A DNA stretch of 64,000 bases from Reticulitermes speratus (GCA_021186555.1 JAJKFL010000006.1:6592215-6656214); one strand, 5' to 3'; positions 33,810 through 43,951 are shown, numbered from the stretch's first letter. The notes: generated by a model from the letters alone, not told the origin. Program-made: numbers and translations.

Positions 33810-34065
33810 GCAAGCTTGGCCGAGGCAGGTCATCCGAATAGAAGTGATTCTTCTCGTGTGTGTTTCCTCAGTTATTCCCTCTCGAGATATATCAGTGGAA
33901 TATATATATATGGAATAGGTTATGGGATTGACAAATTTCGATTTCCGCTGGGACAATGGATTTTCTCTAAAGCGTCCAGACCGTCTGTGGGGCCCACCCA
34001 GTCTCCTATCCATCGGGTGCCGGGGGCTCAAGATAACGGTGTTCTGGGCTGTGACGCCGAGTAGT
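33810..34065 (+). mobile_element. SINE A relic, old subfamily
   Basis: The centre GTCCAGACCGTCTGTGGGGC, CCACCCAGTCTCCTATCCAT and GGGTGCCGGGGGCTC is readable. The head is destroyed by a TA-rich insertion (33900-33912). Confidence 0.5.
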
Positions 34066-34224
34066 TTGGTATTTGTGTACCAAAGTACATGACATCAGTT
34101 CTTAACACTTATCATGAAGAACTTCAGGTCTCAGAATATATATTTGCAGTTCGGCTTAATTTGGTCTTGTTGTTGATGCGGGAACAGATCAGGTGCAGGA
34201 TTCCGGTCTTCTGGGATGTGTCGC

Positions 34225-34312
34225 TTTGCCGCTAGGTAAGTGGTTCCCGACGTTTCGAAGGAATGTATCACCAGATTCGAAACTTCGGGAACCATTTACC
34301 CAGTGTTGCAGC
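34225..34312. repeat. Imperfect hairpin with GTTTCGAA arms
   Basis: AAGTGGTTCCCGACGTTTCG and the inverse near 34281-34306 (TTCGAAACTTCGGGAACC) form arms of about 25 bp. It resembles the arms at 32304-32485 but lacks a CTGANGA core. The flanking sequence to 34780 holds nothing else. Confidence 0.5.
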
Positions 34313-34784
34313 CTCACGCACCAGAATAAACTGCTGTGAAAGCCTAAAAAAAGCAAAGCAACTGAGTTCCACGGTTGGGGATGTGAAACTGCAGCAGGTG
34401 CAAGATGGCAGTTGTCGAGGACACATGCGCAGTGAGGTCCTGAAAGTAAATTGACATTCCTCTGCATTTTAAAACTGTTTGAGCGCAGCTGCAGTACTGA
34501 GCGTGGTTCACACTGCCTTGTCAGTAGTTCTGATAATTCAGTGGATTTACTTTGTTGAAAAAGACTTAAGTCTCCGTTTACCAAACAGTTAATATTTACA
34601 CATACCTGAAGTTGCTGTGATATTGATGTTGGAGATCGATTTACTAGAGGCAGGTGGGGGTCTGAGATGCTCGTTTATCTTGTAAAGGCGTTTGCTTCGT
34701 CAGTTATTGCTGTATATAGATTTGCCATGTTACGTATAACGTCACGGCTATGTTGAACGTTTTCTGTTGTCTCGCAGTGGTAAA

Positions 34785-34880
34785 GGTAAAGTTGTCCCGT
34801 GTGCATAATTAAGCACAACTGTGTGGCGAGGTATGGGATAGTGAAGATACAGCTCCACTTATTCTTAACGTCGACATGAG
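34785..34880 (-). mobile_element. SINE A 3' fragment
   Basis: Reversed tail GTAAAGGTAAAGTTGTCCCG and the block ATACAGCTCCACTTATTC. Followed within 15 bp by an oppositely oriented SINE A relic. Confidence 0.55.
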
Positions 34881-34891
34881 GTAGATACGAG

Positions 34892-35165
34892 GAGGAGCCG
34901 GGATAGCCCGTAGGGCATTATAGTGACGAGGCTACGAGCAGGACGGTTCGAGGATCCGTGGTTCGATTTCGGACAGGGACAAGAAATTTGTCTCTTCAAA
35001 CTGTCCAGAGCGGCTCCTGAACGCACCCAGCTTTCTATTCAGTGGGTGGCAGGAACTTTTTCCGCGGGGCTAAAGTGGCCGGGGCGTGGAGCTGAGTACC
35101 GTATCTAGTACCGAGGCTAAGAATGAGTGGATGTATACCTCTATTTCCCCACACGCCTTTGGCGT
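34892..35165 (+). mobile_element. SINE A relic, old subfamily
   Basis: Head GAGCCGGGATAGCCCGTAGG, B-box region CGTGGTTCGATTTCGG, centre GTCCAGAGCGGCTCC and GGCCGGGGCGTGGAGCTGAG. A further reversed scrap with GGGACCCAGAGCTGGTCTGG lies at 35250-35275. Confidence 0.75.
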
Positions 35166-35310
35166 GCAGAGGGGCAACATTACTATATGAAAATGAGTGG
35201 TAGACATGTTCTGGTCGCTTTGTCCACGGGCAAGGCGGCAAGGAGGATGAGAGGGACCCAGAGCTGGTCTGGCCACTGTAGTTAACCTGAATTATATTTA
35301 AAGATCCAGA

Positions 35311-35994
35311 CCGTACCGCGCAGTAAACACACTCCGTCTCAGTTATACAAACCAATCAGTTAATGCTGTACAGTGAAATAATCGCTGTTTGTTCTGAGAT
35401 CCACACAAAACACATAAATACAGTCCGTACCGCGCAGTAAACACATTCCGTCTCAGTTATACAAACCAGTCAGTTAATGTTGTACAGTGAAATAATCGCT
35501 ATTTGTTCTGAGATCCACACAAAACACATAAATACAGTCCGTACCGCGCAGTAAACACACTCCGTCTCAGTTATACAAACCAGTCAGTTAATGCTGTACA
35601 GTGAAATAATCGCTGTTTGTTCTGAGATCCACACAAAACACATAAATACAGTCCGTACCGCGCAGTAAACACACTCCGTCTCAGTTATACAAACCAGTCA
35701 GTTAATGCTGTACAGTGAAATAATCGCTGTTTGTTCTGAGATCCACACAAAACACATAAATACAGTCCGTACCGCGCAGTAAACACACTCCGTCTCAGTT
35801 ATACAAACCAGTCAGTTAATGTTGTACAGTGAAATAATCGCTGTTTGTTCTGAGATCCACACAAAACACATAAATACAGTCCGTACCGCGCAGTAAACAC
35901 ACTCCGTCTCAGTTATACAAACCAGTCAGTTAATGTTGTACAGTGAAATAATCGCTGTTTGTTCTGAGATCCACACAAAACACATAAATACACT
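35311..35994 (-). repeat. 114-bp array, exactly six units
   Basis: CCGTACCGCGCAGTAAACAC starts at 35311, 35425, 35539, 35653, 35767 and 35881, each 114 bp apart, and the array ends after the sixth unit. Units differ at a few single sites. Orientation is opposite to the copies at 2236 and 12305. Confidence 0.97.
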
Positions 35995-36007
35995 GGAAAA
36001 AATGTAG

Positions 36008-36544
36008 AGATTTTAGGCGCTTTCGCAAAATTGCGAAAAGTGACTTTTAGCTTCGTCATGTCTGTCCGTGTGTCCGTCCTACTATCCGCATGGAACTACT
36101 CGGCTGTACTGGATGCATTTTCATGAAATTTGATATTGAGTGTTGTTCGAACATCTGCCGAGAAAATTAAATTTTTATTAAAATCTGACAACAATAACGG
36201 TACTTTACATGAAGACCTATGTACATTTATGATAATATCTCGCTGAATTCTTCTTAGAATGAGAAATGTTTCAGACAAAAGTTGTATAGAAAATCAAAAC
36301 ACACATTTTATGTTAAGTAACTTTTCTTTTTCCCGGAAACCGTGCCGTTTATGAGATAATGTGGAAGAATACGGTAGAGCCAGACAGGCCACAGATGACA
36401 ATATAATACGGCGCATGCGCTTTGCATGCTAGATAACTAAGGCTACAGACACACGCTCAGAATATGTAATACTTATTGCTTTTTCCACGGCAAGTGTTTT
36501 ACGAGAACGTCCCTCAGTGTTACGTTGTACGTACATTGCCTATC
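36008..36544 (+). repeat. Dispersed repeat R1, copy 3 (about 535 bp)
   Basis: Begins GATTTTAGGCGCTTTCGCAA, keeps ATTTTCATGAAATTTGATAT and GACAATATAATACGGCGCAT, and ends CGTACATTGCCTATC. It directly follows the 114-bp array and precedes a SINE D. Confidence 0.85.
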
Positions 36545-36553
36545 TTGTTGAAT

Positions 36554-36812
36554 TTTTGTATTGAAGAGCCCCGCAGCAGATGCTACGGACGCACCGCAGA
36601 CTTAAGCCTTATTGTGCAACCCTGTGATGAAGATGATGATTAGTTTTTTCGTTTTTCCAATTAATGAAGCACCAGTGGAATGAAATTGACAGGGAAAACC
36701 GACGTACTTGGGGGGGGGGGGGGGGGGCCTGTCCCAGTGCCACTTTGTCCACCACAAATCCCACATGGACTGAGAGGCCGGCGACTAACCGCCTGAGCCA
36801 TGGCACGGCCAT
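36554..36812 (-). mobile_element. SINE D, with TSD
   Basis: Minus strand: head GGCCGTGCCATGGCTCAGGC, a body missing part of the B-box region, and a 3' end with GCATCTGCTGCGGGGCTC. A G run is at 36711-36727. TSD TTGTTGAAT at 36545-36553 and 36813-36821. Confidence 0.88.
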
Positions 36813-37098
36813 TTGTTGAATGTTAAACCTGGTAGTACTTAAAGTATCCACTGGGCTTTAAAGTGTTAATCTGAGCAACAGCAGTTTAATTAAACTACAG
36901 CACAGGGCGGTGTGATGAGAAGATGTGTAGTAATGCGTTGGCGTTCGCAATGTGTTTGTCGCGCAAATGTCGAGAAATAAATTTCACACTGTTCACACCG
37001 TGCATCTTCGTCATATTAAATTAAGTTACAGACCAACTGATGCACACTAAAACCACTTTTTAATTAGCTTTATTATTGTTAAAATTGTTAAAATTGTA

Positions 37099-37137
37099 CC
37101 CCTACACGTGTTCCGATCCTAGGATCATCATCAGGGG
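37099..37137 (-). ncRNA. Hammerhead-like motif, left arm of the outer foldback
   Basis: Minus strand: CCCC-CTGATGA, extra T, stem II GATCC/GGATC, then GGA where GAA is expected, stem III ACACGTGT, A, GGGG. A13 is replaced by G, which should disable cleavage. Confidence 0.6.
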
Positions 37138-37398
37138 TTTTTTTTTTTAGCTGAAAGCTACAGTCACTATGACCATAGTACTCTTCACCGTACGACAGGC
37201 AGTACACTTCGCTCCCCACAGAAACATATCACATGCCTTTAATACCACGATCCCACACGCCAGCATTTCCGCAATCAACTATCTACAATACTTTTACAAA
37301 TATACAACTTTTAACGAATCTTTTAACAAGATTTGAACTTATAATATATAAGTTTTAATGTGCCGTATGAATATTTAAAATCATGTGTTTGAAGTGAC

Positions 37399-37437
37399 CC
37401 CCTGATGATGATCCTAGGATCGGAACACGTGTAGGGG
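37399..37437 (+). ncRNA. Hammerhead-like motif, right arm of the outer foldback
   Basis: Same core as its partner at 37099-37137, including the GGA change, on the opposite strand. Stem I CCCC/GGGG and stem III ACACGTGT are intact. Confidence 0.6.
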
Positions 37438-37575
37438 TACAATTTTAACAATTTTAACAATAATAAAGCTACATTAAAAAGTGGTTTTAGTGTGCATCAT
37501 TTGGTCTGTAACTTAATTTAATTATTATATAATGTAAACCAACAAATATTGCACTATCATATATGAATTGTCAAA

Positions 37576-37617
37576 CCCTACATATGTTTCGGCTCTGCCT
37601 GAGCCATCTTCAGGGGT
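37576..37617 (-). ncRNA. Hammerhead ribozyme-like motif, left arm of the inner foldback
   Basis: Minus strand: AACCC-CTGAAGA, extra T, GGCTC, loop AGGCA, GAGCC, GAA, ACATATGT, A, GGGTT. Core complete. Confidence 0.75.
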
Positions 37618-38084
37618 TACTCTTCAAAGCGTCCACTATTTACACTCTCACAATAATGTTGTGCACCCGTATTAGGGTTTCTTAGCAACTAGGAACTATA
37701 CATTGTCTCACTATGTACACTGGTGTTCTTGCGGTTTTGGTCTATTGCACATTGTCAAATGATGCTGTTGGTCTATGCCGGAACGTGTGGAATGTGATCC
37801 ATTGTAGAATCTATCTGTGCTTGCGGAGTTTTATCAGTCCTTGTTGTTTTTAACTCGACAAGGACTGATAAAACTCCGCAAGCACAGATAGATTCTACAA
37901 TGGATCACATTCCACACGTTCCGGCATAGACCAACAGCATCATTTGACAATGTGCAATAGACCAAAACCGCAAGAACACCAGTGTACATAGTGAGACAAT
38001 GTATAGTTCCTAGTTGCTAAGAAACCCTAATACGGGTGCACAACATTATAGTGAGAGTGTAAATAGTGGACGCTTTGAAGAGTA

Positions 38085-38126
38085 ACCCCTGAAGATGGCT
38101 CAGACAGAGCCGAAACATATGTAGGG
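38085..38126 (+). ncRNA. Hammerhead ribozyme-like motif, right arm of the inner foldback
   Basis: As its partner at 37576-37617, with one change in the stem II loop (AGACA). Core complete; stem I AACCC/GGGTT pairs. Confidence 0.75.
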
Positions 38127-38234
38127 TTTGACAATTCATATATGATAGTGCAATATTTGTTGGTTTACATTATATAATATCTCAAACATGCACGGTATGT
38201 ACAACTTTAAATTAATTTAATTAGTCGAGAAATA

Positions 38235-38942
38235 GTGTCGTAAAGTATTATTTACCTCACAAATCGTTCTCAGTCTGTCGGAATAGGGCATAGGGCCTAA
38301 TGGGATTCAGTAAGACGTCAGATGTTCGATCGCTCAGTTGTGTAGCCATCTCGGCACGGTACATCGTAGTAGCGTGGGATTTGTCTTGCAGCGCAGTCTG
38401 TGTGCTTTTCTTTTTTTTTTTTTTTTTTTTTTTATGAAAAGGAAGTCCCACTTTGTGGCACCTGGCAGGCAGCTCTTCAAGTCTTCTTTCCGTGGGTACC
38501 TCAGGTAATGACAGGGGTGTCCGAAATGAATGTCCGAGGTTTTGTACAGGGAAACTAATGGTGAAGTAAATTTCATTCGCCACGTCTGATGCGGAAGTTT
38601 ATCTGAAACGTGCTGAAAGATTCAGATCGTGTCTCACAGAAAACATTGCGTGTCCAAAAGTAAGACTGGCTGTGTGCGTGTGCGTGATGTTTTGATTGTT
38701 TTGAATGTTTAGGTTACTATATTTGGTGATATACCGTATGTCCAGGCCCGTAACCAGGGGGGTGCAAGTGGGTGCAGGGCAACCATTACAAATCTGGACG
38801 CTTTCAGTAGGAGTCTGCAGAATATCAAAGACAGACATGCTGATCAGCCCGCTAAAAGAAACGTGCGACACCTTACGGCATCCACATGTTGCCTGTGTTG
38901 AAGCACCGTAGTTGGAAATTCTTTTTCAAAAAAATATATATA
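38235..38942. other. No gene; poly(T) at 38409-38433
   Basis: About 700 bp. A 25-nt T run gives poly-lysine in reverse frames. Nothing else recognised. Confidence 0.5.
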
Positions 38943-39513
38943 CAGGGCATACACAAAAGAATGGTGCGGTATCAAAAGTGAATAAAAAATGTATTTCTCA
39001 CCTTACACGGGCACAACATACACCGTCAGCGGCGGCAACTGCCCAAATTTCTCATTTGGTAATTACAATCCTTCAATGTGTGCACACTGGGTCACACGAC
39101 ACACATCCACACGGTAATCAAACTCATCCCAGACCTGGTGTAGCATGTCCGCTGTAATGGCCTGCAGTGCATGCGTTATCCGATCACGAATTTCATGGAT
39201 GGACGTGGGCAATGGTGGTACATAAACGCTGTCTTTAACGAACCCCCAAAGAAAGAAATCGCACGGTGTAAGATCTGGCGAACGGGGTGGCCAAGGGAGA
39301 AGGTTCTTGTCTCCATTTGCAGCAGCACGTCCGATCTTTGAAACTGGCCCCGCGGCCACGCAGTAAGCATGAGAAGCGAACTGCTGGTAGCGCATGAGAA
39401 ACTTGGACAGTTGCCGCCGCTGACGGTGTATGTTGTGCCCGTGTAATGTGAGACATAAATTTTTTATTCACTTTTGAAACCGCACCATTCTTTTGTGTAT
39501 GCCCTGTATATAT
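38943..39513 (-). mobile_element. mariner/Tc1-type transposon, internally deleted, transposase C-terminus left
   Basis: Terminal inverted repeats of about 85 bp: CAGGGCATACACAAAAGAAT at the left and its inverse at the right, flanked by TA. Between them the minus strand encodes the transposase C-terminal part, with WPPRSPDLTPCDFFLWGFVK (the third catalytic Asp lies in SPDLTPCDFF) and a TADMLHQVWDEFDYRVDVCR block. The DNA-binding half and the first two catalytic acids are missing, so it is non-autonomous. Confidence 0.88.
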
Positions 39514-39649
39514 GCAAGATGTTTTTGCAGTGTTACAGAGCCCATGTCGTTTAAAGTATTGATTATGTGGTCGTGACCAACGCGCTTTTTGTACGTATAC
39601 ATACATACATACATAGTAGGTATATATACACAATATAGTTCTAATAAAG

Positions 39650-39922
39650 TAAAGGTAAAGTTCACCCTAGAACAGGCCAGAGGGGGAGTAGAGGTATAGC
39701 TCTACTCTTTCTTTAACCTCGGCGCTGGATAGGGTGGGTGGTCAACGCCACGCCCCGGCCGCTTTACCCCAGGGAATGACCCGGTACCCATTGTATAGGA
39801 GGCTGGGTACGCCCCAGGGCCGGTCTGGACGGGTGCTGAAAATCTCGCCCCCACCGGGATTCGATCCCCGGGGCGTCCAGCTCGTAGCGAGTCGCTATAC
39901 CGACTGAGCTATCCCGGCCCAC
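39650..39922 (-). mobile_element. SINE A, full length with TSD
   Basis: Minus strand: head GGGATAGCTCAGTCGGTATA, B box GGGGATCGAATCCC, body and TTTACCTTTAC tail. TSD ATATAGTTCTAATAAAG at 39633-39649 and ATATACTTCTAATAGAG at 39923-39939. An ATAC run precedes it (39596-39615). Confidence 0.94.
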
Positions 39923-40204
39923 ATATACTTCTAATAGAGCATCTCATATAATATATAAACGTATGTACGTATGTGCACCCACTGTGTTCATGGTCTGACC
40001 ACGGGCTTGTGTGTATCTTGTTAACCTTTTAAAGCATGGTGGTTACTATATGTACCATCTTCCTTTCCATCAAACAGCCCAGAATATGTTGTGATTATTT
40101 TCATAAACCACAGTCAGTTTGTCTTTATATACATGAGACGCAGTATGTTTACTTTGTGGTAGAAACAATTTTTAAAAACTTCGGGATTCTTTTACCATCC
40201 ACCT

Positions 40205-40340
40205 ACCTCTCACCTTGGAGGCCTGGGTTTGGTCCCAGGTTAGTCCATGTGAGATGTGTGGTGGACACATTGGCACAGGGTTAGGTTATGCTTGGACTAC
40301 TTCGTGTATTCCCTGTCAGTATCATTCCGCCTATGCTCCG
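40205..40340 (+). mobile_element. SINE D relic
   Basis: B-box-like GGGTTTGGTCCCAGG, then GTGGTGGACACATTGGCACA and CTGTCAGTATCATTCCGCCT: the block order of SINE D without the head. A diverged 114-bp repeat trace may lie at 40080-40170 (TGTGATTATTTTCA..TATGTTTACTTTGTGG). Confidence 0.55.
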
Positions 40341-40482
40341 TGCTGATATTTAGCTCGATACTACTTTGCCAGAAGGACAAGCGGACGAAGCCTGGGTACC
40401 TTCAAACAAAGCAGTTCTCTTTCAGATAACGGGGAGCATTTGACAGAAAAGTACTTTCACATGTTGGAACGAATTGAGAGCG

Positions 40483-41846
40483 GATATGTTGTGGAGACGG
40501 CTGCCAAGATATGGGACAAGATATGTTGTGGAGACGGCTGCCAAGATATGGGACCAAGATATGTTGTGGAGACGGCTGCCAAGATATGGGACCAAGATAT
40601 GTTGTGGAGACGGCTGCCAAGATATGGGACCAAGATATGTTGTGGAGACGGCTGCCAAGATATGGGACCAAGATATTTGTGGAGACGGCTGCCAAGATAT
40701 GGGACCAAGATATTTGTGGAGACGGCTGCCAAGATATGGGACCAAGATATGTTGTGGAGACGGCTGCCAAGATATGGGACCAAGATATGTTGTGGAGACG
40801 GCTGCCAAGATATGGGACCAAGATATGTTGTGGAGACGGCTGCCAAGATATGGGACCAAGATATATTGTGGAGACGGCTGCCAAGATATGGGACCAAGAT
40901 ATGTTGTGGAGACGGCTGCCAAGATATGGACCAAGATATATTGTGGAGACGGCTGCCAAGATATGGGACCAAGATATGTTGTGGAGACGGCTGCCAAGAT
41001 ATGGGACCAAGATATGTTGTGGAGACGGCTGCCAAGATATGGGACCAAGATATGTTGTGGAGACGGCTGCCAAGATATGGGACAAGATATTTGTGGAGAC
41101 GGCTGCCAAGATATGGGACCAAGATATGTTGTGGAGACGGCTGCCAAGATATGGGACCAAGATATGTTGTGGAGACGGCTGCCAAGATATGGGACCAAGA
41201 TATATTGTGGAGACGGCTGCCAAGATATGGGACCAAGATATGTTGTGGAGACGGCTGCCAAGATATGGGACCAAGATATGTTGTGGAGACGGCTGCCAAG
41301 ATATGGGACCAAGATATTTGTGGAGACGGCTGCCAAGATATGGGACCAAGATATATTGTGGAGACGGCTGCCAAGATATGGGACCAAGATATGTTGTGGA
41401 GACGGCTGCCAAGATATGGGACCAAGATATGATTGTGGAGACGGCTGCCAAGATATGGGACCAAGATATGTTGTGGAGACGGCTGCCAAGATATGGGACC
41501 AAGATATGTTGTGGAGACGGCTGCCAAGATATGGGACCAAGATATGTTGTGGAGACGGCTGCCAAGATATGGACCAAGATATGTTGTGGAGACGGCTGCC
41601 AAGATATGGGACCAAGATATGTTGTGGAGACGGCTGCCAAGATATGGGACCAAGATATGTTGTGGAGACGGCTGCCAAGATATGGGACCAAGATATGTTG
41701 TGGAGACGGCTGCCAAGATATGGGACCAAGATATGTTGTGGAGACGGCTGCCAAGATATGGGACCAAGATATGTTGTGGAGACGGCTGCCAAGATATGGG
41801 ACCAAGATATATTGTGGAGACGGCTGCCAAGATATGGGACCAAGAT
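40483..41846. repeat. 38-bp array, about 36 copies, open in all six frames
   Basis: Unit GATATGTTGTGGAGACGGCT plus GCCAAGATATGGGACCAA, 38 bp. Variation is mostly GTTGTGG, ATTGTGG or TTGTGG, and loss of one G or C in GGGACC. As 38 is not a multiple of three, each frame reads all three phases in turn, giving a 114-bp coding period. No phase on either strand has a stop, so frames of 465-487 codons arise together. This argues against any one being a gene. Confidence 0.97.
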
Positions 41847-41849
41847 TTG

Positions 41850-42679
41850 GGCACGGCTGGAACAAATTTATAACGAATTTACTGTTCTGTTTTCATGTCA
41901 TTAAGATTAGCAATGCATTGGGTACGATAATACAGTGTCCGTTATTCATAAAGAAACGACACACGTGTTAGGAAAACGTTAGGGGATACACATCTTTTGT
42001 TTGCAGCACTGCTGGTCAGAAGTCAGTGTGTATCCGGAAAGTCCTTCGACCAACCATTTCGACACTTCCTCCCCCGACAGTCTTTTAAGTGTTAAAGCAC
42101 ATACTGGTATAGCTCGCAAGTTGCAAGTTGCTACTGCATGTTCTGATGCGTCCCTCATGATCTAAATTCATAAAAATTGAACCACTTGCTCTACAGACTA
42201 CCTTATTATCTTTCCATATCATGCATTTTACCCTTATTTCAAGCCATTACTTGCAACCTTCTGTCAAAGGGATGTTACACCCCCCCCCCCCCCCCGGACT
42301 CACGAATGTCTCTTACTTCTCCCGACTTTTCCTTTCGTGTACTTTTCTACTGTTTCATTTAATTTTCAAAGGGTTATGATTCAAAGTGTTAAACTGACGC
42401 TGCTCTTAATTTTTGTATGCGTTTGTTTTGTCCTTATCCGCCCTTACTGAACTCTGTTCCACTCGTATAATTACGGTAAAAGCTATAATTATCATGGTCT
42501 GGTGTTTAATTAAGAACAGGAGCAAATTCACGGCTTTAGAAACTTGTTGGATGTTGCCACATGTCTTTCAACATTTATGCCGTTCTGCGTAGTGACGATG
42601 GTAGCTCTGATGCATCGAAATCTTTCTCCTGCAGCATTTGTTGCAACTAACTCATCAGAATCTGGTATTTACTACAGTG
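41850..42679. other. No gene; poly(C) at 42279-42295
   Basis: About 830 bp of unassigned sequence. Confidence 0.5.
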
Positions 42680-42693
42680 CATTCTCCTCAGTA

Positions 42694-43086
42694 GTCGCCC
42701 TCGGTGGACTGGTGGGCCCAAGGTTCGCGGGTTCGATCCCGACCGAGGGCGATGGATTTTTAAGGGTGATAAAAATCCGGAGCACCACTTCCTTCGGAGG
42801 GGAAGTAAAGTCGTCGGTCCCATGTCGTAGATTTACGCATGTAAAAGAACCCTACGGGTATGAATAGAACTAGTAGTGCCCGTCGACAAAATTCAGCGGC
42901 CATTTCTCACCCAAGTCTCCTGACTGCCTGCCAGATGGCTCTGGCAGTCACAGTCAGGATTGAGTGGAACTTGTGCGGTCAGTGGGCTGGTCACCCGCTA
43001 CATCAACGCACTTGACCATAGAAACCTCCGAAAGGAGGCCCCCAATGCTCCGCGATTGGAGCGACATGGGAACTAACTAACTATAA
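42694..43086 (+). mobile_element. SINE E, full length with TSD
   Basis: The head is partly deleted between A and B boxes (GGTGGACTGGTGGGCCCAAG), B box GGGTTCGATCCC. The body matches 18859-19252, with a (CTAA)n tail. Perfect 14-bp TSD CATTCTCCTCAGTA at 42680-42693 and 43087-43100. Confidence 0.95.
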
Positions 43087-43228
43087 CATTCTCCTCAGTA
43101 CTCTTTTTCTCCGTAACTCTCCATTTTCCATAAATGCGTGATACCAAGTATCACACAGCATAACACTGCAACAGACAAAATTATGTGTGTCCCTGGATTT
43201 CAGGCTTCAGCCGCGATGTTGATGAATG

Positions 43229-43308
43229 TGTGGTCTTCTGGGTTATTACACGGCGTCGTGTGGTAAATAATTACCACACGACGCCGTGTAATAACCCAGA
43301 AGACCACA
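43229..43308. repeat. Perfect 38-bp inverted repeat with a 4-nt loop
   Basis: TGTGGTCTTCTGGGTTATTA to GTGTGGTAA, then ATAA, then the exact inverse. The translation FWVITRRRVV is a string I recall as common in insect repeat-derived predictions. No hammerhead core. The following 43309-43645 holds nothing recognisable. Confidence 0.9.
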
Positions 43309-43710
43309 GATTTCAAAATTATATGTGGATTTCAGTTTCTCGTGGCCGTCAGTATGAAGGTAGTGTTTCGGGATGCGACACCGTGTACTTTGATAGACGT
43401 GTACTGATGTTTGATAGGAACCTGATGCTGTGTAGGGTAGATGTTAGGGCTGCCCTAAAGCTGAAGGCGGCAGGTTAACGTGAAACGCCTTAGACACCTG
43501 TCACAGTACACTGCGTCACATGCCAGAAGGCAGTAAACCTCAGGGAACGTTACAGCCTTCGTAAGAAGGCCGCCATTCGGCGTTGACTCCAGTTCACTTT
43601 CTCACGTCTTACTGTATTAAGACCTGTTTTTGATATTGTTAGTATAGTAAGTTGAATGTTACTATTTACATACACCAACTGGATGCAACTTTATTTTAAA
43701 ACTTTTTAAA

Positions 43711-43753
43711 CCCCGACATATGTTTCGGCTCTTATAGAGCCATCTTCAGGGGG
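43711..43753 (-). ncRNA. Hammerhead ribozyme-like motif, left arm
   Basis: Minus strand: CCCC-CTGAAGA, extra T, GGCTCT/AGAGCC stem II, GAA, ACATATGT, C, GGGG. The cleavage triplet would be GUC, the classical one. Confidence 0.75.
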
Positions 43754-43908
43754 TTATTGTCGTTAAAACTGCATATATTAAAACGTCATTTTCATTGGTT
43801 CACTTTTAGGCAAGGTTTTTCACTTTTCACTGCAAAGAAAAAAAAAACTTGCCTAAAAGTGAACCAATGAAAATGACGTTTTAATATATGCAGTTTTAAC
43901 GACAATAA

Positions 43909-43951
43909 ACCCCTGAAGATGGCTCTATAAGAGCCGAAACATATGTCGGGT
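43909..43951 (+). ncRNA. Hammerhead ribozyme-like motif, right arm
   Basis: AAACCC-CTGAAGA, extra T, GGCTCT/AGAGCC, GAA, ACATATGT, C, GGGTTT. Six-pair stem I and GUC cleavage triplet. One of the best cores in the window. Confidence 0.8.

Larger units (their letters stand above)
36980..37524 (-). mobile_element. Foldback element with hammerhead motifs (outer)
   Basis: Arms of about 120 bp (37014-37137 and 37399-37521) surround a 260-bp middle. Each arm carries a hammerhead-like core next to the middle. The tail past the left arm, read on the minus strand, contains AAGATGCACGGTGTGAA. TSD GTCGAGAAATA lies at 36969-36979 and, beyond a second element inserted at its 5' end, at 38224-38234. No open frame of note. 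Confidence 0.85.
37525..38211 (+). mobile_element. Foldback element with hammerhead motifs (inner), near-perfect hairpin
   Basis: Arms 37525-37844 and 37858-38178 pair base for base (positions sum to 75702) with about two mismatches over 320 bp and a 13-nt loop. The tail past the right arm contains AACATGCACGGTATG. Perfect TSD TTAATTTAATTA at 37513-37524 and 38212-38223, within the 5' end of the outer foldback. A transcript would be double-stranded over nearly its whole length. Confidence 0.93.

Noticed and set aside
40402-41971. Overlapping 465-487-codon frames on both strands
   Set aside because: All six phases of the 38-bp unit lack stops, so length carries no coding signal.
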